Below are positions 23,001 to 35,300 of a stretch of 64,000 bases of DNA, piece by piece. Position 1 is the first letter of the stretch, and every line of letters starts with the position of its first letter. The DNA comes from Mastigamoeba balamuthi. Lineage: Eukaryota > Evosea > Mastigamoebida > Mastigamoebidae. Position numbers and translations under genes: made by a program. Below the pieces are notes generated by a model. It ran no database searches. It saw nothing but the letters and a program-made list of their open reading frames with translations, and had not been told where the DNA came from. The stretch covers positions 44,085-108,084 of the forward strand of contig CACRSC010000043.1 in NCBI GenBank assembly GCA_902651635.1. Direction: 5' to 3'.

Positions 23001-23475
23001 TGCTACACATACCTTTGCTGCACTGTGTAGCGGATCACCCTTTGCAACACATTGCTACATTGGCTCCGCTACACAGTGTAGCGGATGCACCCATCGCTAC
23101 ATGCCGCTACACCTGTCTTCGCTACGCCATGTAGCGGAGGTACCTCCGCTATGCATCGTAGCAGAGCATATGTAGCAATGCGTAGCGGCAGCACCTTCGC
23201 TACTCTGTGTAGCGAAGGTGCCTTCGCTACGCCATGTAGCGGAGGTACCTTCGCTATGCGGTGTAGCGGAGCCTGCATGGCAGTGCGTAGCGGAGGTACC
23301 TCCGCTACGCATTGCTACATGCACTTCGCTACGCTGCGTAGCGGAGATACCTCCGCTATGCTCAGCTACACAGGTGCCGCTACGCACCGCTGCTGAAATT
23401 CACTTCCGCTACACTACGTAGCGGAGCATGCGTAGCACTGCGTAGCAGAACTGGATCCGCTACGACACATAAACG
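22990..23475. repeat. Array of CGCTAC/GTAGCG palindromes
   Basis: About 480 bp is made almost entirely of alternating CGCTAC and GTAGCG half-sites. Pairs are separated by 4-8 bases and linked by short spacers such as GGTACC. Typical units read TTCGCTACGCCATGTAGCGG or CCGCTACGC...GCGTAGCGG. There are more than 25 half-sites, in both orientations, with roughly 20-40 bp spacing but no strict period. The array abuts the 5' end of the Kolobok-like transposase and stops just before repeat copy 2. It could be a subterminal transposase-binding array or a hairpin-rich satellite. Confidence 0.85.
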
Positions 23476-23801
23476 TGCTCGACATGCATTTGTGGCCACA
23501 GCTCACATAGCCAGGTGAAACACCTGATGGCGTCATTGTCTACTTCTGTGTTAATGTCTTCCTCATTGAGTGATCATTATCACATGCTATGAGGCAGAAG
23601 GGCTTCTTGTGCCAGTTTGCACCTAATAACATCTGCCATGTTTTGAAGCCAGAGGCCTTCCTGACTTGTGGGAGCAAATATGTGTCATTGGCAAATGGCT
23701 GTGGCAGGGCCTATCTTGCCCACTGTGGCATGTTCCAGGTTGTGGGATAGGGACTCTAGTAATTTGTTGTTTTGTGCCATTATGCTGGAATGATATTGTA
23801 G

Positions 23802-24945
23802 GAGCTATATCTCCCATGGTGATTAGGGGGGGGTTATCTTCACACTTTGGAGATAAGTCTCTGAAAATTGGGGGACTTATCTCCACCAAAAAGAATAGTG
23901 TTATTTTGTTTCTTCCTACAGGCAGACATGTGAATGGCCACAGTGATCCAAACAAGGTTCTCTTGCTGCTTGAAGGACTCCCTCCACGGCTCACTGAGTG
24001 CCTTCCACCTCCGCTTGATCTTGCCAAAGAAGGCCTCGATCCTTCCCCTTGCCTTCTTGATTGCTGCATTGTACTTCTTCTTCTCCTTGGTGAGTACCAC
24101 TGCACCACAGAAGTTCTTGCCAGGCTTGGGAGGCCTCGGCCAGGGGGCATAGAGCTTTGGGAACTCCATGTTTCCATGGCCCCAGGCAAAATGACAGTTG
24201 CCAATCAGCATATTGTTCAGCATATTCACCTTGAACCACTTCTTGTTCATCTTCAGGAACTTGCCATCATAGAACTTGGGTGAGTAGTATCCTCACAGCT
24301 TGTGCACTCTACACTTCCTGTCAATGAGGACCATGTAGCGCAGGGCCGGGTGGTTGTCCTTGCCACTCCACCACTCACTTTTGGCACCTCTCTATCTCAT
24401 AATTGTTAGTGAACCACATCAAAGGAGTTGGAGTGCACCCCCTTGCCACGCTCGATCCAGATGTCAGTGGAGTCGATCCACAGGATGATGCCCTCACTTG
24501 GTTTGCTGAACTTGATCTTGTGGACAGCACGAAGTTGATCACCCAGAGTGCTGAACTTGATGTTGCCATCAGCCCACTCACACAGCCTGTCTTGAACACA
24601 AGGGATGTTCTTGTCCACAGACCGGTTGGAAGTTGCCAGCAAGGGTCGAATTCCCCTGGTAAGGTGATTCATCTTCATGTTCGTGAGGTCTCTCCACAGA
24701 GTCAACTTGACCCAAATTTGCACCATGTCCACTGGCCAGTCTTCGCTGTTGAGCTGTGGTGGGTGGGCCTTGATGGACTCAATCAGGTTCAAGAGCAGGG
24801 GAAGCCCAAGGAAGGTAACAAGGTCCTCGTTAATGCAGTCTCTCGTAATGATAGGGTTGGCCATGGAGATAAGTCTCCCTATTTTTAGAGACTTATCTCC
24901 TCTCCAAGAAGATAAAGGCCAAAGAATCAGTGGGAGATATAGCTC
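23802..24945 (-). mobile_element. DDE DNA transposon with terminal inverted repeats, copy 2 (defective)
   Basis: The left end reads GAGCTATATCTCCCA, and the right end is its complement, ending at GAGATATAGCTC. Inner inverted repeats (GGAGATAAGTCTC...) follow. Minus-strand transposase halves are at 24406-24864 (MANPIITRDCINEDL ... LWIDSTDIWIERGKG) and about 23840-24300 (YYSPKFYDGKF ... ARGRIEAFFGKIKRRWK). WIDSTD keeps the Asp that copy 1 has as Asn. A TGA sits at the same codon as the TAG of copy 1. DDE_Tnp_4 type, IS5/Harbinger-like. Non-autonomous as it stands. Confidence 0.72.
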
Positions 24946-24967
24946 TCAAGTCCTGCTCCGGCTATGT

Positions 24968-25695
24968 TCATATTGTATAGAGCAGAGTTGCCAGCTTTTG
25001 TGGTATGGTGGCCAGGAATACCACATCATCAGCATAGGCCAGCACTTCCCTCATGGGGCCTTGGATGTCCAGGGCATCAGAGTGTGTCTCTATTTGATGT
25101 AGGTGAGGGTTTCTGGCTAGGTTGAAGAGCGTGCAAGACAGTGGATCACCCTGTCTCACGTCACAGTTCCATGTACTGTGTGGGACTGGGCTTCGGTATT
25201 GTCACAGTGTCTGGAGTCATAACCCTTCTTTAGATCTATGTACATTCCTACTACCATTTGGTTCTTTCTCCAGTCATTGGTACAGAGCCCATATGTTGTA
25301 TGTGCCTTGCATGTGTCCAAGAGGAAGAGATGCTGATGAGAAATATTCCCAGAACTATATATGAGACATCCACACAACTCAAATAACAATGCTGAGAGAG
25401 ATCATTACACATAAGAACATCCCGAACACTGAGTACCACTTCATTAGGGGTTTACTGGTCAATGAAATGGTTGTTTATCCAGATCAGCCCACTCAAGCTC
25501 ATAGAGGAGAATCTGCCAAACAATGCATACTGTTTGTATGAGAAAACTACTCTGTTTCATGATCTCATGGGAACGATGAACCATCTCAAGTATGGCATGT
25601 GTACATGGAAAAATGCAATAACGAGACAGTTGACAAGAACATGTACTGAAGGAGAGGCCCCTAAGCCTTTTCCCCAAGGTTGATGCATTGGTCAT
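24968..25695 (-). mobile_element. LINE reverse-transcriptase fragment, copy 2
   Basis: On the minus strand, MRQGDPLSCTLFNLAR and VLAYADDVVFLAT are classic non-LTR reverse-transcriptase blocks (the Tyr-Ala-Asp-Asp catalytic box and the preceding RQGDPLSP-like box). Upstream fragments YIDLKKGYDS (an earlier RT block) and CKAHTTYGLCTNDWR lie in other frames. It is therefore a decayed LINE with several frame breaks. It has no recognisable endonuclease domain or 3' tail, and the downstream part is replaced by the DNA transposon. Confidence 0.7.
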
Positions 25696-25959
25696 TTCAT
25701 AACCTCTCCATCATTATGGAAGAATGCTACAGGTTCGGCTGAGCTCCCAAAGAAGAAGCAGTTGTACAATGAAAATCGTAGTCAGACCAGAACCAGAGCG
25801 GAGACTAGACTGCCTTTGGTGAGATAAAGAAGTGGTGGCCAGTTCTTCGAAAGCCTTGAGCAGAGAAGGCACAACATATTTCCTGGGGGTATCTCTAGAC
25901 ATGCCAATTCTCTGTGTGATTGGCTCTCTCAGCTAAGTAGCTCTTCTTCTGCCTTTAAC

Positions 25960-26336
25960 AAATATCAATTGGCCACTCAGCTTCGAAGCTGAGCTTCACA
26001 AATGTCTTCCCTTTTTGCCTTTCTATTCCAGTTTTCTGCTACTTTCAAGTTCACTTCTTTTTCCTTGACTGCTCGCGCTCATTGCCTGAAGGTATCAGGT
26101 TCGGTACTGCAATTTAATTTGCACTCATTTATCTCTTTTACCGCTGCCCATGGAATTCTATCAAGAAAAGAAAAGCCCTTCAGCTCTTATTTATTCCCAT
26201 TCCCTCGCCATTGTACACCGGGTGACATGATGGCAGCATGAGTGATGCAAAGGATCGCTCGCACCTGATTAGAACAATCCCACTGAAACTAACCACTCGT
26301 GTTGTGTACTGGGTCAGGTGGAAGAAGATATCAGGC
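25960..26336. other. Intergenic region after the transposon island
   Basis: About 380 bp between repeat copy 2 and the stop codon of the giant gene. T-rich and AT-richer than the gene. It should hold the 3' untranslated region of the minus-strand gene. No coding sequence or element end recognised. Confidence 0.45.
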
Positions 26337-29300
26337 TCAGAGCGGTCCTCCTAAACACGGAATTGATTTGCTCCAGGCGCCACGTTGCGCGATCTGCATC
26401 TCACGGCTCTCACAGCAGACTCGAGATCTTTGGACGAGAGCGTCGTTGACGCTGGGAGCCGAACTCCAGTGGATCGAGCCCTCTCGATTCCGCTGCCTCG
26501 CTGCGCATTCTCTGAAAAGGAGTTCGTCAGTTCTCAGAGGAGATCTTTGGACAACTGATCGCACCGAGCAGATCCACTCGTACAGCGACCGCGTGTGCGC
26601 CAGTGTCACGCTGGAGGAGAACGCCTCGTCAATGCTCTCGTAAGACGGGTCCGGCAACGTGAATCTCGGCCACATGTGCGGAGGCCCGAGGTAGAAGCAC
26701 ATGGGACGCCGTGCATCCACGTCGCTTGCTAGCACACGCAGCATCACGCGGCCAACCGCGTGGCGCCAGGACTCGAGCGGCACTGCGCTGCGGTTGTTGG
26801 CGAAGAACTCCTCGACTTGTTGCTGGACGGGCGGGGGTAGGGACACCGAGTAGGCCGCTGCCAGGCCGGGCAGCACAGACTCGTTGATAAGGATCTCCTC
26901 GAGTGCCTGGTACAGCGAAGCCAGATGGCAGAGCTTCAGAGACCGCAACAGCGGGCTCTCGCTGAGTTCACGTGGCACGGATGCCTGCCGTATCCACTTT
27001 GTCGCAAACTCCACGAGGTTCTCCGACTCCATGCCACGGCCGCCCACGCCCCGCAGGAAGCCGACAGTTGTCTCGACGAACCCCATGACCGATCTGGCCG
27101 CACGCAGGCCCAGCGACTCACCCAGGGCTGCACGCACGTCTAGCGACCAGTCCTGTTGGACCCTCTCGATGGCCTGAGCGACGGCGACACCGCTCGTGTC
27201 CATGTTCTCCATGGCGTAGGTGAAATGCGGGACTCCGCTCGCGAGGTTGACGTACGAGACCCCTGGTCGCAGGACACGCCGCCGGAGCTCAGCCTCGATC
27301 CGGGCTAGGTTGTAGGATGTTCCCAGCCCGTGGCCGTATTCGGCATTGGCAGAGGAGTAAGCCGTCGCGATCTGCAGCAGAGCTTGCTGGTCCGGGACGG
27401 CAAGCACGTGCTCTGGGGCTGCACGGCACGCTTCTACCGTTTCGAACTGCCTCGCCGAATGGGCTTCCTGCAGCTGACCAAGAGCTTCTTCGGCCTCCTT
27501 TATGAACTCGTTCTGCATCTCGCACAGCGTGCGCGTCATTGCTGCGAGAAAGATGCCCTGGTGGGTAAACAATGTCAGACGCTGTACACATGGTTGCCTG
27601 CTGTAGCTTACCTGATCGCGGCCCTCCGAGCAACACAGAGCAAACGGCGAGTTTCCTGATAGCTGTGGTATCTTCTCAAAGCGACGACACTCGAAGTGCA
27701 TCTCAAGCCCTGTGGAGAGTGCAGTGTCAGAGACCCGGCGAAGCAATTGGAGAAAATGCGTGCCTGAGCCGGACAGTTCGTTCCAGCTTCTCTCCAGTGT
27801 GGGGAACAGCTTGCGAAGTGCATCTGTTCCTTGCTGGGCAATCAGGCGCTCGACCGGCGTGCTCTCTGCGTCGCCTCTTAAGATCTTGTGACCCAGAGTG
27901 TCCGAGCACAGACGCTGCCACTGCAGCAGCGCGGCGAGGTGGGGCACCCAACGCAGCGTTTCGATGCGCTTCAGGAGGGCGCAGGCAAACGGGGCGTTGT
28001 CTCTCGCCTCTGCGGAGTTGAGAACGTGCACTCTGAACGACCCGACAGTCGCCGGCGAGCTGATGCGCCAGAGGTGGGGTAGAGCGATCGCCATGTCCAT
28101 CTGCGAGAGCGGCAGCACCTCCTCCACCATGTCCTCAAGGCTCGACCGGGTCTCGCGCTTCGCTGCCCGCCTCAGCACCTCGGCGAACACGTCCTGGGCC
28201 GTTACATCACCGAGAGCCGCTTGCCAGTTGTTTTCCCATGAAATGCGTTGCTGGTTCGAGAGGATGGCGTTGGCCAGGTGGCACGAGGACAGTGTCTTCT
28301 CCACAGCCGCGTGCAGGACAGCGAAGGTGTGCTCCTCGGAGCACCTGAGCAGGTCCTTGATTGCCGCGACGTCTTCCTCGATATGGACCCTGCAAATTTC
28401 CGCTGCCTGGGGCTCTGGCTGCCCGACCAGTGCGGCCACAGCGGCAGAGTTCCCGAGAGAGAGGCCGTGGAGCAGAGCCAGGTGTAGAACGGCGTGCAGA
28501 ATCCGGTAGTGAAGAGGTCGCATCGAGCGGACAGAGGACAGGTGCGACCGCTTGCTGCTCTCGGGCACGTAGCCCAGCTGGTCGAGCCCTCCTCCGGTCG
28601 TAGGGCTTCCGTCCAGCCGCATCTGCCCAGCGGCGGCTTGATGGTCCCGCCCTCCGATGACCTTTTTGCACTGCGGGCACCGCGATTCCTGCATGGCTCC
28701 TCCGCACTCGCCGATGAGGTAGCGGTACCCGCATGAGCATGAGTAGCGAGTATAGTGTCCTCCAAGCGCAGCAATAACGGCGCCCTCGTCGTTGGACTGC
28801 ATGCAGACAACGTAGCAGGCGGCGCCCTCGCCCTCGCTGTAGCTCCTGAACAGTGTGCGGCCCCCTGCTTCGAGGGCGATAGCCACATGCGCCTGAAGAA
28901 CGACGAACCTGAGGCTCGAGGTCGTGCACCCCGGGCTCAGACGTAGCGAATGCGGGCTTCGGGGGCTGCCGAAACTGAGGGACGACGACACGATGCTCAG
29001 GGCTGTCCTGCGCGCCTGGTCCGGCCAGCTCATCAGCGAGTTGCCCACGCTGTTGGCAACTGCCCTCTCGTTGAAGTTGAGTGCCCTCGTACCTTGGATG
29101 ACGAACAAGTGCCTCGCGAGAGCGCACATCACGTCTGGCATCGTCTGCTTCGACGCTGCAGTGCCCGAAATGACCTTCTCGAGGCGGGTTGTGTCGCCCG
29201 ATGAGATGGCGGCCTGAAGGACCCTGTCGAACGCCTCGTGGTCTCCGGGGACCAGCAAGAACGGGTCGAACGCGAGCCGGCTCTCGTCCCGCACGGTCCA

Positions 29301-32300
29301 CTTGAGCGTCCGCAGCCACACAGGAGCAGCAGCCTGCTGGCAGAGAGAGCGGAGCTCCTGCATACTGAGGCCGCAGTTCTTCTTCATCGCCTTTAAGACG
29401 AAAACTGGCAGTGCCTCAATGCGGGGACTGACGCCGCAATCAGCAAGGGCGTCGCGGATAGCAGTGGTGACGGCCTGGGAGGCGGTGAACTTATGCTGGC
29501 GTAGCGAGAGGTCGAGTTCCTTAGCTGAGATCCTGGAGACGGAACGGAGAATCGCAACAACGAATGTCGACCTCAGGGTGTCAAACCCACGGGACAGGGC
29601 CTTGGCAGAGGACGACACGAGCTCGCTGATTCTGTCGACAGAGTCGTCGAGGAGATCTTGGATGAAGTACGAAGAGAAGTTGTCCTCGAGGACAGTGCAC
29701 AGGAGCGCCGTGAGCCTCTCTGTGACGTCTGGAGATGAGGCCTGAAGCGCATTCGCGATGCCGAGAAGTGCAGATGGGATGGGGCCGCTCTCCTCGAGTG
29801 ACCACAACAACAGATCGTCGTACGACTCGTGAAAATCGGTGAACAAGGTCTCAAGCGCCTTGTGAACGAGGCAAGAAACCCGGTTGCTCCCCAGCAACGG
29901 AAACAACTCCTCGTTGGCCCCGAAGGCGCAGAAGCACTCTGAGTCCCCGGAAACCTCGATGCAGCGCAAAAGGAACGTCAGCACGAGTTCTGCGAGGGCA
30001 GGTGACTGCCCGTCAGTAGCGTTACGCGCACTTATCGTCAGCCGGACAACATCCAAAACCGACAGAGCATCGACGAACAGCAGCTCGGGTCTTCCGCGGA
30101 GCGCCACGTCGCCCAGCGCGCACAGGTCCTTCTCTGTTGCCTCTCGGACGGAGACGGCATGTGCCATGGCCAGGAAGACGCTCAGTGCGTGATGAGTGGG
30201 TGAGACCTGCGAGTTTCTGGCCAATACAACGGACACGCAGCAGTCGAGGGCACGAGATGCCAGTGCCATCCATGCATGCACGCCTCCCAACCGCGAGATC
30301 AGGTCCCTCGTGGGGAATAGAGCGAGAACGGCAGCGTCGACATCGATAAGGCTGGACGGCGATTGTGATGCGGGGACAGCCATACAGGCGCACTCGACCA
30401 AGGAAATCAACGCTGCAACCTCGTCTGAGCGCTTCCACAACGATGAGATGAGCTCGACGGGATTCCTCGTACCGCAGATGGTGCACAAGAGTTCCGCTCT
30501 CTGGTCGAGGTTTAGCGCGGACCGACTCTTCGGGCCAAAGGCGTCCTGGCGGTCGAGACAGAACTGCCACTGAGCCGCAGAGTCAGACGTGAGCAGAGTC
30601 CACAGGCAATTTGGAACAGACCCTGTCAGCAGGCCCGCAAGATCCGCTGCGATGGAATGAGAGTCCTGTTCCAAAGACAGCATTGGCTTCACACGCGAGG
30701 CCGCATCGGACAGCAGGCGGAAGAACGGGAACCGATAGTCGCGAGGCTCGATAGCCAGGTCAACGGCAGCAGAGAATTTGAAGCCGGCGCTCATCGGAGA
30801 GCCGTCCTGCTCCATCACGAAGGAGAAGCACTCCTCCCACACGGCGGCCCATCGCGCGGGAAGAGTTCCCTTCTGCTCTGCCTGTAGTATCCGCAGGAGT
30901 GCCCCGTGTCTCTCCAGCTGGGAAACAACCCGTTGTGTCTCGGCCATAAGCAGGTTCTGGGCGTGCTGCTCGAGAGCGCTGAAAACGATGTCCGATGTCC
31001 TCAGGGACTCAGCCTCGCTGGCCACCTTGAGTTGCCACCCCCTGTGCTCCTCGGACGAGAGGCGCTGGCGACAGTGATGGCGAAGGCAGCGCACAAACAG
31101 CGGCGACTTGACGCAAAGGTCTGCCAATAGCTTCGTCCTCTGCGCGAGGGCACCCGACGAGCTCGGCGAGTCCGACGTCGAGAACACAAGCGACACCAGA
31201 CACCTCTCGATTATCCGAGCCAGATAAACTTGGAACTGGTTGTCGTCAGACCCTATTCCTCCGTCAACGACGTCGGCCGGGGTTGCGCACGCTAGCAGGC
31301 GATCCGAGAAGATGGTGTCATCGACGAGGCTGTCGATGTGGATAAGCTGCCACCCTCCGACGCAATCAAATTGCCACGATTGCAACAACGCGGAGGTGTC
31401 ACGCGCGACAGGGAGATGCATGACAACGCAAACAGCCCTGGCGGCGTCGCTCTTGCGAAGCGCGTGATCGATGGTGAATCGCAGCAGTTGAACGTTCTGC
31501 GACTGGATGGCGTCGCACACGTCGACGTGTATGACAAGAGCAGCTGTTCCGCTTGCCGCAAACTCTTCTACGAGAGACTGGAGCGCTTGCTCGGTAGGGA
31601 TCGTGAGGAATTGCTGGCAGGTCGAGGGGACTTTCAGAGATTCGAAGTCCTGAGAAACTCGAACGTGTACGCTGGAAAACGTGGTCACGCAGAGCTTGTG
31701 CGTCGACGGCTCTCTCTCCAGGACGAGTTGAACAAGTTTCGCCAGACCCTGCGAATGCGCCTGCTTGTGGAAGTAGGTACCGCGAGCCCACTCGAAGTCT
31801 GAGAACGCCACAGATCCCTCCGAACGAATAACTGCAGAGCTTGTCGCCATCTGCAGCAGAGTCGACCGGCACTCGCCAAAGACCGCATCTCTGTCGACCT
31901 GACCGCCGCATGAGCGACACGCGGAAAGAACAACCGAGGCAACGGCATCCTTGGTAATGGCGGGAAACGCGTCCTCCAGGGACAGACCGGGAGCAGATGA
32001 GACTCTCGAGAACCTCTCGGCCCACTCCATCACATCGTTGCACAGGGCCCTGTCTCCCGCGGAGAGAGAGCCAGGCAGAGAGACCAGTTGCTTTTCGAAG
32101 CGGTTGAGGAACGGCGGGTCTGTTCGCGGGACATCAGCCTCGCGGATGACGACGACGCATCGGAATGACGGGTGGACTGCGCACATCGGGTTCGCGAACG
32201 CTCCGAGGGCAATGCGGCAGAACTTGCGGCCCCCGAAGAGGGTGTACGACTGGTTCAGCATGTCGTAGAGGCTGCCATAGACTCTCTCGAGACCGTACAT

Positions 32301-35300
32301 GACTAGCAACGCCCCGTCCTCCATTGCGGACATCACCTTGGACAGCACCCTGCAGCTGTAGTCGTCGCCAGACTTGCAGTCTCCGGGCAGGGTGCTCCCC
32401 CACAGTAGCCGAACATCTGCGCTGCCAGTTCCCGACGCCTTGGCCCGTTCATCCGACAGTCTCTGGATCAAACGGGGTACCTCGGCGAACCCCTGGGCTA
32501 TCAGCAGTAGATGTCGTGAGGACTCGTCTGCGACGTTGGCGCACACAAGGTCTAGAACCGGAAGCCCGACGACGGAGCTCTTCTCCACGCCTAGAGACAG
32601 GGACAGCCGTGCAGCAATCTCCAGCGACTCGCGGGGACTAGTTCCACCAAAGTTCCGCAGAACAGCTCTCACAAGCTCGGCATCGCCGTCGATTTCTGCC
32701 GAGCCAAAGCGGGAGAGAGACCGTACGAGAGCGTAGAAATCGCGCAGGCCATGGAAGTTGCCACACGGCTGCGACTGGACGTACTCGGCATACTCTGCGG
32801 CCAGGCTCCGGACAGCCGATGAGAGGGTAAAAGGGACTACTCCGCCCAGACTGCCCTTGATCATGCTGATGGCAGTGCGGTACAGATCCTCTGCTGGCGG
32901 GTCTTGCCGCGCGAGGAAGAGAGCCCGGTTCATCTTTGCGGCGTCGAGGGCCCAGTTCGATATTCCGACGACCGCAACGTCGAGCGAGCCGCTGCTGGGT
33001 TCGAGCCTTGCATGCAGGACTTTGAGCGGGTTGTGTCTCGAATGCTCTGCGAGCCCAACTTCGTCGAGCAGCACCAGGGGCAGCACCCCGGGGCGAACAT
33101 AGTGCTCCGCCCGCTCGAACACCCGCTCGACGCCTTCGCTCGTGGCTGTCTCCGAGCCTTGCCAGTGGACGATGAAGACGTGGGGGAGCGTACGCAACCA
33201 GGCGTCCTGTGAGCTCTTTCCGCGTAGGTTCGCGTTTACGAGCTGGACGCTCAGCGACTTGCTGCACCCGGGCTTTCCAACGATGAACACCGGGATACGG
33301 TTCATTGCGCAGACGACAATGGCGAACACGTTCTCCAGAAGGGCCTCGTTGAGTGCCGTTCCGTCTGGCACTTCCATGCGAGCCAGGTAATCCTTTTGCT
33401 CGGCTCTGATGACTGCTGCAAAGGTCTCCTCTCCTCCGGCGGTGCAAGAGGTTGTCCCTGCGCTGGGCTTGTGCTCGCCGGACAGCCACAAGCACCCGTG
33501 CGCACAGAATACCTCGGACACCATCGCGCGATACTGTTGGCGGTCCTTGCAGGTCTCCAGGCCGCTGTGGTAGCACAGAGCCAGGGAAAGCAGAAGGCTC
33601 CGGACATCAGGTTCTAGAGCATCCGCCAGTCGCTTGGCGTGAGAACGGTCGCGCTTTCCCCACTTCCTTGTTGACCCTGACTTAGTCTCTGGAGGCGGCC
33701 TCGTTGCCTGCTTGAGGAACCACGAGAACAGCTTTACAAAGCGCTGCACGTCGCGCAGGCTGACACTCCACCGGTCGCGTACCGAGCGAACGAATTCCTG
33801 AGAGTTCTGGACGAGGTCGCACGCCAGCGACATCAGACGGTGAGGAAATTCACGGCATGCCCCGACGATCTGAGAGGTGTACAGCCGCTCGTCCGACTGC
33901 GTCAATGCCCCGTAGTCCCACGCATAGCCGAGCATCGCTTGTGGGAGAGCATGAACAGAGTAGACATGCTTCTCGTCTGCAGCCCGAGCCCTCTGGGCCG
34001 TGAAGTCCAGTCCGATCACTTGCCTCTTGCACTGAGCCATAAACGGGTTACACGCTACGATGAACGTCACGCGCGGGTGCAGTGTCCTCCCGAGCAGGCG
34101 GTGCCTGCACACGACCTCCGAGATCACTCCAATGTGGTCGCAAGTGTTGGCCTCGTCGAAGAACACCCAAACGAGCTCATCCCGCCTCGCCGCATGTCGA
34201 ATGCCACTGGCCTCCCTTTCTGCCTTGTCGATCACAGCCTCGATGCTCTCCAGAGAAGTGCCTGCATGGCAATTGAGAACAATCGTCTTCGCTTCGGCGA
34301 CGAGCGCGAGGTGGCGGATAAGTGAGGTCTTCCCGCAGCCTGTGTGCCCAACAATGACGACCGGGACTTGGGCTCGGATCCTCGTCATCACGAGGGCCAT
34401 CTTGAGCAGGTTGTCAGGCGTCAGGGAGTAGTGTTTCGTTGCATCCGATTGCTCAGGAGCGCTGACGGTCGGGTGTGCGCATGCGATATTCACGAGCTTC
34501 TTCCGAAGCTCTTTCTCAGGCAACATGCGGTATTCCTCCACTTTGCCACTTCCTTGCGTTCTGAGCAGGCTGGCCACGTGCTCGGGAAGCTTTCCCTTGT
34601 AGATTGCCGTTATAGAGTGGGAGTCTGCGCGACTGAATGTCACAACCAGGTGGTCCAGGTTCTCCCAGCTGACCACTCCTCCGATGCACCTCTGCCCCCC
34701 GGCGTCAGCTCCCTGAGTTCCCGACAGCGCGAAGCTCGTCGCAACGCCGAGCACTGCAGTGACAAGTGCTTCGCGGATCATCCTCGGGTCAGCGCCCATG
34801 TCCCCGAGCGTGCTAACTCGGAAGAAGCTGCTTGCGCTCATAGCACTGAGCTGCAGTGCTGCGACCCGGAAGAACACGGTCAGCGCGGAATGCGGTATCA
34901 CGTCTGAGCCACGCCAGAACGAGTTCCTGAGCAAGTTCGCACACAATTCCGATGTGAGAGGACCTCCAGGGCTAGTTCCGTTGAAGGCCAGATCAACCCG
35001 GCCGAGAGCGCCGCTCTCGAGCAACTGGAGATAGGAGCAGGTCACCTGCTCGGCGCTGGCGATGTCTGGAGATATCACGACGTCCTCTGCTTTCCACTCG
35101 ATGCGATGGCAGGCGAATATCTCCCCAATGTGCAGGCTCTGCTCCAGTTCCGATTTGGGTGTGTTCGCGACCTCCACCACGATTCTCTGGTCACTGGGAA
35201 CAGCAACTAGGACCCTCGAGCCTGCAGACATCACACGCACCACTACAAGTTCGAACAGCAGAGTAGACAGCAACACGGCATCCTGAGCTGTGACATCCGA

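Larger units (their letters stand above)
23487..25959. repeat. 2.5-kb direct repeat, copy 2
   Basis: The second copy of the composite unit at 18014-20561, in the same orientation, after about 2.9 kb of spacer that includes the assembly gap. Differences are scattered single substitutions and small indels plus one segment of about 75 bp absent here. It starts directly after the palindrome array. Confidence 0.85.

Noticed and set aside
22990-23475. CRISPR array
   Set aside because: The sequence is eukaryotic. Units are short palindromes of irregular spacing with no unique 30-bp spacers.
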